Assembly (NCBI GenBank): GCA_002221725.1
Contig: NJFT01000124.1
Location: 51,383-115,382, forward strand
From: Scedosporium boydii
Lineage: Eukaryota; Ascomycota; Sordariomycetes; Microascales; Microascaceae
DNA: 64,000 nt
Reading direction: 5' to 3'
The number at the start of each line of letters is the position of its first letter. Within the stretch, counting starts at the first letter, position 1. The position numbers and the translations under genes are program-made. The notes below the pieces were generated by a model that was not told the origin of the DNA, ran no database searches, and was given only the letters and a program-made list of their open reading frames with translations. Of this stretch, positions 46,105 to 58,700 are shown one piece after another.

Positions 46105-47931
46105 ATGGATGAGCGCAGCCTCCCAAGAATGGCGGATTCTGACCGCAAATCCTCGTCTAGTGCGGAGAGCAGCAGCTCGTCGTCTCGCCACTACCCCTTA
46201 AACGGACTGGATCTCTCATTCTCAAAATACCACCACACCCGGCTGACTTCCACGGACATCATCGCCCACCAGCTCTGGGCACGCTTCTTTGACCCAGTCT
46301 TCCAAGATTGGGACCACTGCACGATTCTCTCGTGTGAACGCGGATTCGCGGAGATACACAAACTTCGCGACAGGGACCTATCCCTCGACATCGAGGTATT
46401 ACAGCGATCCCAGATAAGCTACGGAGGAGGCTTCCCAACGAATGACGCCGCCTACAGTGAGAGCATACTCGGGGAACCGCGGTTCTCGGCCCGCGAGATC
46501 ACTCTCGACGTCGTCGTTCTCGCTGCGTTGCGACGCCACGTCCTCGAGACGAGCCACCCCGAGATGCGCCACTGGCTCAAGCTGGTGGCCAAGGACTACA
46601 TCGGGGGACCGTTTGACCGAACCTCGCCAGTATATGGCCTTAAGGATTTAGATAAAATGTTGATCTGGGATGATGCATATCCCCAATATGAGTTGGGCGT
46701 CCAGAGGGACGCCCAGCTGAGGCACCTAACTAACTACGCTCCTCACCTACTCCTGCAGCATCTGAATTTCCTATTTTCCAACGGCCCCGTCCTCCAGCAC
46801 CTTAGAATCGACTTTACGTATTCCCACTGGTTCTCGGATACAAACAAGCAGGTCCCTCCCATCCTCGATGAAAGGGACTCCCGCGTCGGAAGAAACCTCT
46901 TTCCCAACAGGTTCTGGAAACTACCCCCCCAAGAGCCCGGCTACGAGGTGCCGGGTACTCTACCCCGCCGACTGCAAGCCATAGCTCGCGACTCGCGCAT
47001 GGCGCGGACACGGCGTTCGGTGAGCGAACCGGGCCGGGGAGAGCACATGTCCATAACTTTGCAGAATCCCTTCGGGGCACCCGGCCCTCTTAGCACCCTG
47101 TGTCGCTCGAAGCACGCACCGCCCATACCCCGTCAGGTCCCTTCCTCCATGAACAGCCCCGCCCCTTTCGTCCACCATGTAACCACCAGCGACGACATGA
47201 TCTTCTTCGTCCCCTGTCCATCCCTCTCGACCCTCGACCACCGCCTTCGCCACCGCAGCCTCAGCCGCCGCCACATAGCAAACATGTTCCACGAGCCTCC
47301 CCCGCTCCCGGACATCTCCTGCGACGAGGCCATCGCCCACGCCCTTAACTCCTCGCCCTTTTGCGGCTGGTGCGCGTCCCGGGAACATATCTCCTCAGCC
47401 TGCGACTACCCCAAGCACGCCCGCTGCAAATGCCGCGCCTTCCCAATCTACCACACCGCCAAGACCTGTCCCATTCTCTGCTCCCGCTATTGCGGCAATC
47501 CCTTGCCGACCGGCAGCACGCGCCATCCGTGTGCCATGAAGTGCCGTAGCCGGTGCTGCATGTGCGGTATACCCGGCCACAGCGGCGCGCAGTGCCGGCT
47601 CAAGAAGTGTCGGTGCGGAGGGAGCCATCTTGGCCAGGATTGCGGGTGGAACCCAGCATGTCGAGTGAAGGGGTGTCCGAGGTACTTTTGTGGGTTGCAT
47701 TGTCAGGAGTGTGGGTCGAGCGAGAAGCCGTTTGTTGGATGGAGGTGCGCGAAGTGCTTGATTAATGCGGAACCTGTAGGAGGTAAGGTTGAGGAGTGGC
47801 AGGAGGGACAATCTGCTCCCGTTGATGAGAAGACAAGCTGGCATACTTTTCAAAGATTATCAGGAAAAAAGAAAGGGAGGAAACGAAAAACAGACACCAG
47901 AAAAGATGAAGCGGTGAAAACAGAAGGGTAA
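46105..47931 (+). CDS. Hypothetical zinc-knuckle (CCHC) protein
   Basis: A single exon, 608 aa. I start at the ATG at 46105; no in-frame ATG is seen upstream. The first 20 residues are Ser-rich. Residues about 25-280 form a Trp/His-rich globular-looking part without a known domain. Residues about 420-560 are very cysteine-rich: two perfect C-x2-C-x4-H-x4-C knuckles start at Cys 420 (CGWCASREHISSAC) and Cys 484 (CCMCGIPGHSGAQC). Variants CKCRAFPIYHTAKTC and CRCGGSHLGQDC are interspersed, followed by more CxxC pairs. The C-terminus is a basic KKKGRKRK-type run, a likely nuclear signal. CCHC knuckles bind single-stranded nucleic acid, so an RNA/DNA-binding nuclear role is inferred. No retrotransposon gag or reverse transcriptase is nearby, so it is not an obvious retroelement gene. 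Confidence 0.82.
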   Translation: MDERSLPRMADSDRKSSSSAESSSSSSRHYPLNGLDLSFSKYHHTRLTSTDIIAHQLWARFFDPVFQDWDHCTILSCERGFAEIHKLRDRDLSLDIEVLQRSQISYGGGFPTNDAAYSESILGEPRFSAREITLDVVVLAALRRHVLETSHPEMRHWLKLVAKDYIGGPFDRTSPVYGLKDLDKMLIWDDAYPQYELGVQRDAQLRHLTNYAPHLLLQHLNFLFSNGPVLQHLRIDFTYSHWFSDTNKQVPPILDERDSRVGRNLFPNRFWKLPPQEPGYEVPGTLPRRLQAIARDSRMARTRRSVSEPGRGEHMSITLQNPFGAPGPLSTLCRSKHAPPIPRQVPSSMNSPAPFVHHVTTSDDMIFFVPCPSLSTLDHRLRHRSLSRRHIANMFHEPPPLPDISCDEAIAHALNSSPFCGWCASREHISSACDYPKHARCKCRAFPIYHTAKTCPILCSRYCGNPLPTGSTRHPCAMKCRSRCCMCGIPGHSGAQCRLKKCRCGGSHLGQDCGWNPACRVKGCPRYFCGLHCQECGSSEKPFVGWRCAKCLINAEPVGGKVEEWQEGQSAPVDEKTSWHTFQRLSGKKKGRKRKTDTRKDEAVKTEG

Positions 47932-48167
47932 TAGTTCATTCTTCGATATAAATCATAATTGATACCCGGTTGCGAGCCTGTGAGCCTCGAAGCCATAAAA
48001 AGCCCATGCACCAATTTTCGCCATCGCCAGCTTCGAGTCAGAAGAGAAATGAAAATCGAAAAGAAAAAGAAATAGATATCACAAGATTAAAAAGCCTCCT
48101 AGCCGTAAAAGATTCATTCGTAAGAGCCAACTTCCCTCCTCTCCTCCTCAACCCCCCCAACCTTCTT

Positions 48168-49781
48168 TTAATCCTCATCCATCCATCCGCCATCATCTCC
48201 CCCTTCAATCTCAACCTCAACCTTAGTCCCCAACGCCTCCTTCCCTTCCCTAATCATATCTCGCAACCTCGCGTTAAATGCTGCGATTCTCGCATCCGCA
48301 TCTCTCTCTTCCCTCAACTTCCTTGTAGCAAGCTCTTTAGCTTCGGGATCCAATCGTGGACTCGACTCTATCGTCTCCGGGTCAAGTCTAGGTATAGGGC
48401 CTCCGATCCCTACGCCGCTTATCTGAGTCTTCATCTTAGGCATAGCATCAGTCCGGAACGATGTCCGACGTGGCGAAGCTGATGATGCCGAACTATTCGT
48501 CCGCCTATGCCCGGGTTGAGAGGACGAAAGTCTTGCCGAAGGAACGGGTATCCTCGACGGAGAAAGGGGAGCGTAAGAGAATGAGGCAGGAGCTGACGGA
48601 GATGCCCGGGATGCAGGACGAGATCCTGCAAAACTGGCCGGCTCTCTCGCTGATAGCGAGGGCGAACCTGCGTGAGAGACGCGGTGCGAGTGGCGGCGGG
48701 TAAATGCGGGAGTAGTGGATGCCGTACTCAGGCGTGGAGTGGGAACGTTGATCCTTCGACCAGCCGTGGCGGAGGGAGCCATGTTGCGGGACGACCGACG
48801 TGAGGTAGATGATCTTGTGAAACTGCCGTTGCCGAAGGCGCTGGCACCGCCTGTTGTCCTCCGTCTTCGGTCGTGTGTCGGATCGCCTACCATGACCCAA
48901 TTTCGGCCCAGGTCCTCATCGTTCCTCACCTCCCTAACCTGTCTCCTCTTTGCCGCGGGGCGAGACGGTGTCGAGTCGGGAGTAGAAGTAAACATCGCCG
49001 CATCGGGATAGGGTGAGGCATATGCGTGACCTGGAAAGCCACCTGGTACAAGAGGGCCCCCAGGTCCTGATGTCTCCACCGATGAGGTGCCGTTCGGTAT
49101 CGCGTCCGCAGCCTGATCGCCATTGAGAGCATATCCCTTACCACCACCCGCATAAAAGCCCTTGAAAGCGCCAGCCTTGCAAAACTCCCATACTTTCCCC
49201 ACCACCTCACCTATCGCTCCTAGAGCAAGCCGGCTCCATCCCGCCGAGGATGGCGTCGGGGGCGCTGGCAGCGCAACGGATCCGAACAGCCCGCTTGGAG
49301 AATCCATCATTACATCATGATCGGGCCCTAACGCGCGCCGATATCCAATGTCAGAATATACGCTCTCCTCCATTGCCGCGCCCTCCTCCACGCTGCTTCT
49401 CCCAACATCGATGCCGCCCACTCCAACGACGGCTGCGCGTCCACTGCCGGGGGTATCAATCTGTCCGGCCAGAATATATCTCCTGCTCGCATCTCCATCC
49501 CATACCGACGCCGCGCCAGCCCAGTCCCTGATAGGCGTATTCTCTCTCGTGTCGGCATCGGGGCCTCGCTTTCTCTTCGCGGCATGGCTGGCCACTAGGG
49601 CCTCCGCGCCTGTTGAATCAATAGTCGTCGACTTGGTTAAATATGCGGAGCTCGACGCTGAGGGAGATGTCGGTGGCCGGAAGACGTCTGGGTGGACGCC
49701 CGAGACGGGCACCGCTGGGGCGGTACGTGGCGCGTGATCGACGAAACTTCCGGGGATGTGGAACTTGGTCGAGTAAGTCAT
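48168..49781 (-). CDS. Conserved-looking hypothetical protein, Ser/Arg-rich, probably nuclear
   Basis: A single exon of 537 aa starting at the first in-frame ATG, MTYSTKFHIPGSF. A KRKRG basic cluster near residue 70 is a likely nuclear signal. The middle has a compact stretch WSRLALGAIGEVVGKVWEFC followed by a GFYAGGGKGY motif, which stands out as the probable conserved core. Residues about 300-460 are Ser/Arg/Pro-rich and likely phosphorylated. The C-terminal 80 residues form an acidic and charged helix (LATRKLREERDADARIAAF) ending in a very acidic tail, WMDED. No catalytic or named domain is recognised. It converges with the zinc-knuckle gene 236 bases away. Confidence 0.8.
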   Translation of the reverse strand: MTYSTKFHIPGSFVDHAPRTAPAVPVSGVHPDVFRPPTSPSASSSAYLTKSTTIDSTGAEALVASHAAKRKRGPDADTRENTPIRDWAGAASVWDGDASRRYILAGQIDTPGSGRAAVVGVGGIDVGRSSVEEGAAMEESVYSDIGYRRALGPDHDVMMDSPSGLFGSVALPAPPTPSSAGWSRLALGAIGEVVGKVWEFCKAGAFKGFYAGGGKGYALNGDQAADAIPNGTSSVETSGPGGPLVPGGFPGHAYASPYPDAAMFTSTPDSTPSRPAAKRRQVREVRNDEDLGRNWVMVGDPTHDRRRRTTGGASAFGNGSFTRSSTSRRSSRNMAPSATAGRRINVPTPRLSTASTTPAFTRRHSHRVSHAGSPSLSAREPASFAGSRPASRASPSAPASFSYAPLSPSRIPVPSARLSSSQPGHRRTNSSASSASPRRTSFRTDAMPKMKTQISGVGIGGPIPRLDPETIESSPRLDPEAKELATRKLREERDADARIAAFNARLRDMIREGKEALGTKVEVEIEGGDDGGWMDED

Positions 49782-50927
49782 GGTTTTGGCCGTTGTGGTC
49801 GGTCGATTCCGCCTGTTTCGGTTTGGTGGAGAAAACGGAAAGAAAAGCCTGGAGCTAATACTTGGCTACACTTTTTTTTTCGTTTGTCGCGCGTTGATCG
49901 ATAAAGTAGTTATTCGAGAGCAAAGCTATGGCACCCATGGGCGTCCGCTCACGAGCACCGTTTGCGAAGGGCTGACGATGGATCGACCGGTTGACAATGG
50001 CTGACCGTTTCTGATCGTCGCGAGGTTGTCCTTGATTTGCTGATGGCGTACTGTGTACCAGAGCCGTGCGCCAAAACGCTTATCGATAGAGGAGGCGCAA
50101 GAAAAAAAAGTTGAGTGCTTGATGGATCGGGTCCCGCAGCTATCCTCGCCTCGTCATACAGCCTTCTGATCTGTCTTTGGACCAGGTGACCTGTTTCGTA
50201 AATTCTCCTCGTGGAGAAGGCTGTGGTGGTGTTGTGCTTGCTGCAGGGCACTGTGCTTTTCCGCCTGGGGAAAGAGGAAAGAGCTCATGGAATTGTACTT
50301 CCAAAGTACCTCTCAAGCGACAAACTCAGCCAAAGTCCCGTGATGATACTTTTTGGGAAGAAGGAGCGACACGCGCCACTGCCAGGCCAACCTCAACAAA
50401 TCAAACAAACATCGTTGCAATTGACCAAAACGGAATTGCGCGTGCCTCAGAGCCTGGCATTTGCCGTCGGGAAATATCCCCCCCGAAGCAATTTGATCCC
50501 TTTTCCATATTTTTGGCCTTTCGACTATCAGCAGCCCTGCTGCACACGACCTGCATAATTTATCGCGTCTCCCGTCGAGGCGTGTTGTTTTGAGATTGAT
50601 GAAGTTTCCCAATCCGTCTGGCGCAATTCGTAAAGCACACGCCAAGTCCGAGCAAAAGGACGATATCGAGATCTCGATTGAAAGTTTATTTCGTAGGACG
50701 AACAGATCTAATCATGCATGAATGAACCAAACACCCAGCTTCTCTGGATGCGGGAGTCGCATCGGCCGTGACCATGGCGCCCCCAGCTTGGAACCAACCA
50801 AACGACAAGGACTTGCGCCCAACTCACTCCTCTAAACCGCCCTCGTGCTCCGTAAGTAACACAATGACAATTAAGAAACCTCGGTCCGTACTCTCACTGC
50901 CGGTCGATTCTCCTGTAATCGGCCATC
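49782..50927. other. Intergenic region
   Basis: Promoter of the gene at 48168-49781 and the 3' flank of the HD-domain gene. Overlapping frames on both strands show no domain. Nothing else is recognised. Confidence 0.5.
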
Positions 50928-51906
50928 CTACTCCTTGGAGTAATATTCATCCTGCTGCTTCTTCGTGCCCTCCGCAACTCCGCCGTTAATCCCCTTGTCA
51001 CCTTGGACGTGCTTCCACGAGCTCCAAAACTTCTCTCTCTCATTCAGTAGCTCGTCCGCCCACTCCTTAACCTCCGGCAGCACAATCTTAGTCGCGACAT
51101 AAGCAAACTCCCCGAGGTCAAGCTCATGCTTTCCCCTCTTCTCGTATTCGTACATCTGTAACAGAAGCTCCATCTTGTCGATGTCGTGTACGTATAGGCT
51201 CTCAAGTGTCTTGGAGTCCTCATACTCCTGCCAGATATCTCGTAGCTCGCGACCGGCAGCGCCACCATGCACGCGTCCGAGAAGGCCAGAGCTGATGAAG
51301 TCAACCGTGGCGGCCTCGCGACGGTTCTTTTCGGTCTTGGGAACGCCGTCGACCGGGGTAATATCGCCGACGAGGGACTCGGCCATGTCGTGAATAAGGC
51401 ACATCTTCATACATTTATTGGTGTCTATGCGCACAGCGAGCGCCGGAGGGGTAAGGAACGTGAGAATCGACATGCGGTACATGTGGTCGGCGATGGACTC
51501 GCACCTGATGCGAGAAATGCCGTGTTAGTGTCCGGCTTTATCCTTTTTCTCGTCTCATTTAGGACGGAGGCGGGAGAAGTATAGGCGAGGATACTTACGT
51601 TTCAACTCCGAATCGACGCCATCCCTCTCTTTGCGTAGTCTTCAGCCTCTCGAGAAGGTGGAAGAATGGCAGCGGCGATGTCGACCCTGTAGTGAGGGCT
51701 GGTCCGTCTGACACTTGCTCAAGCACTCTATCGACTGTCCACTCTCCATCGATCTTGGCGGTGGCGGCGAATCCGAGGTCTGCAGGAGATCCATCGTAGG
51801 TTAGCGACTTGATCGCGTCAAGTGGATAGACACGAGACAAGAGTAGAGCCTGATTCTAACTTTTTACCGAATCGCTAACTTCTTTCTTAGGTGCTTGGTC
51901 TGCCAT
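50928..51906 (-). CDS. HD-domain phosphohydrolase, HDDC2 / 5'-deoxynucleotidase-like
   Basis: Metal-dependent nucleotidase family that removes phosphate from deoxynucleoside 5'-monophosphates (related to YfbR and to yeast YGL101W/YBR242W). Three exons: 51906-51868, 51753-51599 and 51504-50928; phases close at 256 aa. Metal ligands of the HD fold are in place: His 72 (ESIADHMYRM), the His 103-Asp 104 pair (CLIHDMAE) and a distal Asp near 174 (VHDIDKMELL). The next family block, ESLVGDITPVDGV, is also intact. The short first exon encodes MADQAPKKEVSDS, and the 114-base intron after it skips a frame that would otherwise read through. No targeting signal is seen, so it is probably cytosolic. Substrate is inferred from the family. 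Confidence 0.92.
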
Positions 51907-52796
51907 CTTGTACAGGGTGAGCCGCCGATGAGGGGTCAAGAGATAAGCAGGCCGTCGGTTGACCTGATAGTGGCAGATCAGGGCTAGTCGTCCCTTTTTG
52001 TAAAGAGTTAATGCGCCGGAAGGGGGAAGGGGAGAGGAAGGCAAATGCAAGCTTGAACCAGCGAGGGAAGAAGTCTAGAACAGAAGAAATCACCAAATCA
52101 CTGAAGCAAAAGGACGGACAAGGAAGCAATCTCAAAGATGGGAAAGAGAGAAAGACGGTGTGGGCCCAACGAGATCCGACAGCCAAAACAAACAATCGTG
52201 GTTTCCTCGTGGGCCAAAGACGCAAACAAGCGAGACAAACGGTGACTTTGCAACTGTGTGCAATTGTGACTAGCGCAGTTTGGTGGGGGCGGGGCAGGAG
52301 CTACCATTGAGCAACCTGCTTTTCAGCGCCTCGCCTCTGATTGGCTGCAGCCTGCCAGAAGCGGCGAAGGAAAAGGGCAGGCAGGGTCCAGAATCGGAAT
52401 CTTAGTGGCTGACCGTGCAGATGACATCATTTTGCATGTAGTTTGCACTGTCCTCGGTCTTAGGTCTGCGACAGGAAGGAAAGCTTGACTCACCGAAGGC
52501 CCAATCGCGGCGTCGTTGAGAGGATTCAATGCTGCGTCCTGCGATGTACTTCGTAACCTCAATGAATTGAATCAGTACTTCGCACTTCATAATTACCTGC
52601 ATTATACCAGAATTATACTAGGGTGAACAGAAAATGAAACTGCGGCCCCTGTCAGAGGGATCCCAAAATAGGAAATAGCTGGGGAACCCATGCATTTCAT
52701 CGGTTTCGTCGGAAGCCATCCCAATGGAAACCACATCCACCAGCATCTAGTTAAGATCCCTCAACGTTTTTGCCCCTCCTTGTTATTATCACCACT
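51907..52796. other. Intergenic region between the HD-domain gene and the PKS
   Basis: This is the promoter side of the HD-domain gene and the 3' side of the PKS. A near copy of the recurrent decamer (TACTTCGTAA) lies at 52547-52556. No coding frame is supported. Confidence 0.5.
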
Positions 52797-55700
52797 TCAC
52801 TTGCGGCCTCCAAACTTCTCCGACAAACCTTCGGCAACAGCCCAACCAAGCTGTGTAAGCGACGACGCACTGAGAATTTCCAATACACCAATCTTGACGC
52901 CAAACACTTGTCTGAACCATCTTCTCAGCTCCATCGCCATCAACGAATCCACTCCCATTTGCGCAGGGCTAGCCGCAAGATTGACCTCCTCTCCCTCCGG
53001 GCGAAGCATGATGCTGTGAACTTTGCGCCCAATCTGCTGGCCGAGGAAAGAGATCGCTTCTTCGGATAGGAGAGCCACCTCACCCTCTTGCGACCTCGAC
53101 AGGAACAGCTTCAGCTCGTCCAGGTCTGTCGTCGTGGTGGTTACTCGGCCTCCCTGTACGTTATGGTAACTTCCCATCCTCCTGTCTCTCCGCCAGTTTG
53201 TCCGATTGAAAGGGTCCTCAAGATCCGTCTCTGATCGAAGCCCCATGATGACGTGAGCGTCGTTCTTCCATGGTGTAAGATCAGTTGTTGATGGCCCCGT
53301 TTGTGCAAGCTGGGTCGTGTTGAGGAGTAGCGAATGCTCGACATAGTCGAGGTACGCCTGCTCGTTCAGGTTGTAGATCCCCTGTGCTCTCATATTTTGC
53401 TGTGCCTGGGCACTTTCTGCCACAAACCCGGAGCCAAGGATCGGACAGATGCTCAAAACGGATGCCGGCAGTCCTAAGCCCTGTCTGTACTGGCAGAGCG
53501 CTTCTAGGAAGACATTGGCTGCACAGTAGTTACTTTGCCCTGGCTGATGAACAGCTGTGATGATAGAACTTGCCAGGAAAAAAAAGTCCAGCTTGTGGTT
53601 AAGAAGGGCAGTATGAAGGTTCCACGCGCCGTCAACTTTCGGTTTCATCGCCCCATTCCACTGTGCCAAGGTCATCTCCGGAAGTAGCGCATCCTATAAT
53701 CGCGTGTTAAAGCTATTTCCTCTCAAACTCTTCTCGAAATCTTTGCCCCATCAGGCCGGGGATGGGGGACTTACCTCTAATGCCATTACCATATGGAATA
53801 CTCCCTTGATAGGTGCATGGGATTCTTTGATGGCCCGCTCAACATCCTCGAGGTTTTCCGCCGCGCCAGATACGGCAACGACTTTGCATCCCATAGCCTC
53901 CAACTCTCCGATAAATCCTGCATTCTCTTCACTCTGCGCCCTCCGTGATAAGAAAGTTAGAGAACGAGCACCCCTCTCGACGAGCCAAGTGGCCGTCACC
54001 CTACCAAGCCCACCAAGGCCCCCGATGAGGAGATAACTGCCTGCCGGATCGAAGTGAAGTGTGCGACAAGATGAATGGGCTGGACTGTATACTGTCTCGA
54101 GTTCCCTCGGTAATGAGATGACGACCTTGCCAATATGGCGCCCGTCTTGAAGGAATCGGAAGGCTGCTTCAGCCTCTGATGCGTCGAACGTCGCAATTTC
54201 TGGCACTGGCCGAAGAAGGCCTGCTTCATAAAGCCCAAGGAATTTCTCCAGTAGCCTGCCAATAGCCAGTTAGCAGATGGACGTGAGGATAGATTATACA
54301 GAAAGAGAAAAAGAAAATGGGCAATAAGTACCTTCCCATGGTCTCAGGTCGCTTACGGGAAACTTCAATCCCGTCATAGCAAAAGTAAGTCCTGTTGGCG
54401 AGGAATGGATACATATCCAACTTGCCGTGCTCCAAAAGATCCCGCTTTCCAATCTCCACGAGCATCCCGAACGGCGCCACACACTTCCAGGACGTGTGGA
54501 GCAGGCTACCAGACAGAGAGTTCAGGACAATGTCCACACCGCCATCATTCGTCTCCCGCATGATTCCTTCGTAGAAAGATTCATTCCGGGAGCTAAAGAT
54601 TCGGTTCCTCGGGATCCCAAACTCTCTGGTGAGGTAGGCCACCTTTTCTTCATCTCCAACCGTCGCGAATATCTCGGCGCCGACCATCTGAGCCACCTGA
54701 ATCGCTGCCAGACCAACGCCTCCGCATGCTGAATGAATAAGGACACTTTGACCTTTTTCGAGGCGGCCGATGTTGATCAGAACCTGCAACGCTGTCGTGA
54801 ATACGACCGGGATGCTCGCTGCCTCCTCGAAGCTCAAGGTATCCGGTATTCTCTTGACTAGCGCGCTCGGAAGTACTATCCGCGTCGCCAGTGAACCTTC
54901 AGGGGCAATGCAAAAGATGCGGTCGCCGACACGCAAACCCTTGACCTTAGGCCCGGCTTGCACAATCACCCCTGAAACGTCAATGCCGAGTTCTGAATGA
55001 GAGGAGGTTTTTGGTATAGCGCCCATAGCCATCAAAACATCTCGGAAGTTGAGGCCAACAGCGCGGCATTCAATCTCAACCGAGTCCTCCAGTACTGTGT
55101 CGATAGCTTCCCGTCTCCTCCACTGCAGAGTCTCGAATAAACCCCGTTTCCCGATGTCAAGGGCGACTGTGCTCTTCACCGTCTGAACGCTCCTCTCGGC
55201 CGTCTCGTCCACAACCGAAAATGGCTGGTAGCGGCCAATACAGACTGTACCATTGTAAACAGCAAACTCTTTGTCTGTTTCTAGGTTCTCGGGTGGATCT
55301 TCCCTTCGAATTTTGTCAAAAACTTGAAGCACGAGGGCCGCGAAATTTTCCTCTTCTGCGTCAATCTCCAGAGTAAAGATAGGAAGTTCAAGCTCAGAAC
55401 GGAGACTTCGTGTTACACCCAGGCATGGCGCTGACCACGGATCATTGCATCTGATCTGGACGGGGTTGGTCAACCAAAGGGTCTTCCGCGACTTGAAATG
55501 GGAAATAAGTGCCTGGAATCCTGCAAAGTCCTCTGAAGTGATATCCTTGAAGAAGTTTCCTTCGAGGTCAAGGCAGGAAATTATCTCCTGATTCTCGGGG
55601 ACCTCGTCCCCGATTGTGATATCCGTAACTTCAATGCCCCTCTCCTCAAGCGCGTTTCTGATGACTTGTGCAACCCCTGTGGAAGGCATCGAGGAAAGGA

Positions 55701-58700
55701 GAGACACTTTATGGTTCGGCTCAGGCTCGTCCCATACCTTCCTTGAAAGGATGGTATTGCAGCAAGTGAACGGCGGTGACCCATCATATACAACTGTCTC
55801 GGCGCCGGTATACCCAGTTCCCTTCAGTTCCTGGTCCCATCGGGTAACTTCCACATAGGGAGAGAATTCTCGGCCATCGTTCTGCCCAAGCCACCAGCCA
55901 GAGAAAGTTCCGAAAATATATCCGGCGACACGAAGCTCGCTGCACAACTCCGTGAGGAGTAGCATTCCCCGCGGTTTTAAGAGCTTGTTTAGGTTTGATA
56001 AACTTTCCTTTATGGATGGAGTGGCGTGAACCACGTTGGCAGCGATAATGAGATCGTACGAAGAGGGTTGGAAATCTTGGCGGAGAGGATCTTTCGTGAT
56101 ATCAAGTACCTTGTATTCCATGTTGGGAGCGTATGAAAAACGCTCTCTGGCTTGCGAGAAGAACCCAGCCGAGATATCGGTGAAAGTGTAATTCAAATAT
56201 CGAGGCAAGCCGTTGTGGACCAACTCGCGGAGAAGAAGATCGGTCGTTCCTCCAGTGCCGGCGCCAACTTCCAAGATACGCAGCGTTGGTCTGCTATGAG
56301 ACAGAATACGGACAAAATTGCCGTATCCGAAGCTGACTACATTGTATAGCTCCGTCAACAGTCCATCGTGTGTGAGAAGATCAATGGGTTCCGCCTTGCC
56401 GGTGAAAATTTGATCAAAATTATCAAAAATTCGCTTCAGGCCAAGACTGAGACTCTTCTTGTCCATTTTCAGAAGCATTTCATACAGAACGTTGATTCGA
56501 CGACATCGCTCATCCGTACTCATCTTCGAGAACGTAGCGGCATCGGGGACGAGTGCGTTGCCGCCATTTTCCGACAGGTTGACCTCACGCTTCAGCCACC
56601 TCCGATAGATATGGAAGTGCTGTTGACTTGGCTCGAGGCCCTCAATCCTCTCCAAGGTGTTCAGAACGCAAAGGTATGCCATTTCCTCAATTAGGCGGAT
56701 CTCATCAGTGTTGAAATCAGCAGGCTTGAGTAGTGGCGCGGGATCAACGAAGTCAAAGTCCGGAACCCATTCCAGTCTCGCTGCGGCATGTGGGTCTGAA
56801 TCGTCGGCATCACCGCCGTCATCGACGATGCTTGTATGAAGCCCTGAAACCTTCAGCACCAGTAAGCCGTCGGAAGAGCACTCCACAACCTCCGATCCGT
56901 CGCCTCTCGGGGCCCTGGAAATGGCCTGTATAATGTCAGAACCTGGGAGGACATCTACCCGGTCAAGAAGCGTAGGGAGACGAAGTTTGGTCAATTTTCT
57001 ACCCAGTCCCCTCACTCCTGCCATTATCGCAAGTTGGAAAGAGGCATCGATAACCACAGGGTGAAGAGCATACGACGTGTCTTGTTGCCCTTGGTTGGGA
57101 CCTTCAACCTCAGCCATTGAACAGTCCTCAGTGACCGATGATGATGCGTTTCTGAGTCGCCTGAACCAAGGTCCGAAATTTATGCCGACCTCTGAGAGCC
57201 TCTCGTAGAATCGCCCGGTCGAGACATGACGCGGCAAGTTCCTAGGTGGGTGAGAAGCCCCTGGAATGGTAGAAATGGTTGTAACCTGTCCTTCACAGTG
57301 GGTGATCCAAATAGACCCGGAGTAGGACGTGATGCTGAAGTCGAACCATTCAGATTCATTGCTGTCCGTTAACTTGTGTCTCCGGAGAGCCGTGATAATT
57401 TCAGTTCCGACGGCATCTGGAACCACCAGGGCCGACTTCACAACAACATGTCTGACGCTATAGCCAGCGGTTCCCCCCATGATCTGCCGTGCTGCTTCTC
57501 CAGCCATGCATATATACCCGGCCATGGGGAATACGATGTCCTGCCGGATCTTGTGATCAACGAGCCAAGGCACATCTCCCAGATACAGAACATTTCGCCA
57601 TTGTGGGTGGACCCCAGACGTCTCCGGAGTACGAATGCCAAGAAGAGGATGGTGAGGGTATTTCCTGAATCGCCAGTCTTTGGCGACTCTGCTCTCATAC
57701 CAGAGAGATTTGCTATGATCCCACGAATACGTGGGGAGATTCGGTAGAGTCTTTGCGTTGGGATAGAGAGACGCCACGTCAACGTTGAGAGATTCTTGGT
57801 ATAACTTCCCGATAGAGATCAGGAAGCTTTTGAAGGAATCCTCTCCACGGGTCAATGTAGAGACGTAGGAGCAGGTCTGCGATTCCTGTTTTGCAATATG
57901 TCTCAACGACCCACCAAGAGCGCCATGAGGTCCAACTTCGAGAAAGAGTCCACTGCCCAGAGTGCGAAGGAGTGAAGATATAGCTGTTGCAAATCTAACG
58001 GGCAAGATGAGATTCGAGAGCCAGTACCCGGGCCCAAGTATGGTTGAACCATCCAGAGCTTGGCCTGTAACGCTGGAAAAGAAAGGTACTGAAGGAACAC
58101 CTGACCACGTATCAAGTCTCTGGAACTCCCGCTGCAAAAGATCGGCATATGCATCTCCAATCGCAAGCATGTGGTCTGATGCCAAACGGTTAATATATCA
58201 GACGACTGAAGAGGAAAAGGAACCGGGCTTACGAGAATGATATGCAATACTGAGGCCCAGCGGTTTCGTGAAAACCTCCGGCCACACGGCTTTGATTTTC
58301 TCAAGGACTTCGAAGACTGCGGTGCGATTTCCTGAAATGGTTGTGCTCTTCGGGCTATTTTCACACGCGATAACAGCACCCATTAAAAGAAACGGGGTAA
58401 TCTCTGCGGCAGAGAGTCCTACTACCGCCATGGTCCCGTCGGCAGCCAGCTTGGCCGCTGCATAGCCACGATAGTATGCTGTGATAATAGCTGCTTCCAT
58501 GGAGAGGGCGCCAGCAGCATAGGCAGCCGCAATCTCGCCACTAGAGTGACCTGCTACACAGGTAGGGCGGATCCCCATGTGGGACAGACGGTTGAAGAGC
58601 GCAACTTGGATAGCCGTACATAGAGGTTGGGAAATTTCTGGCAGGTTAACCCTGCTCTCTGCCGCAGGCCTGTTGATCTCCTCTGTGAGTTTCGTTAGAA

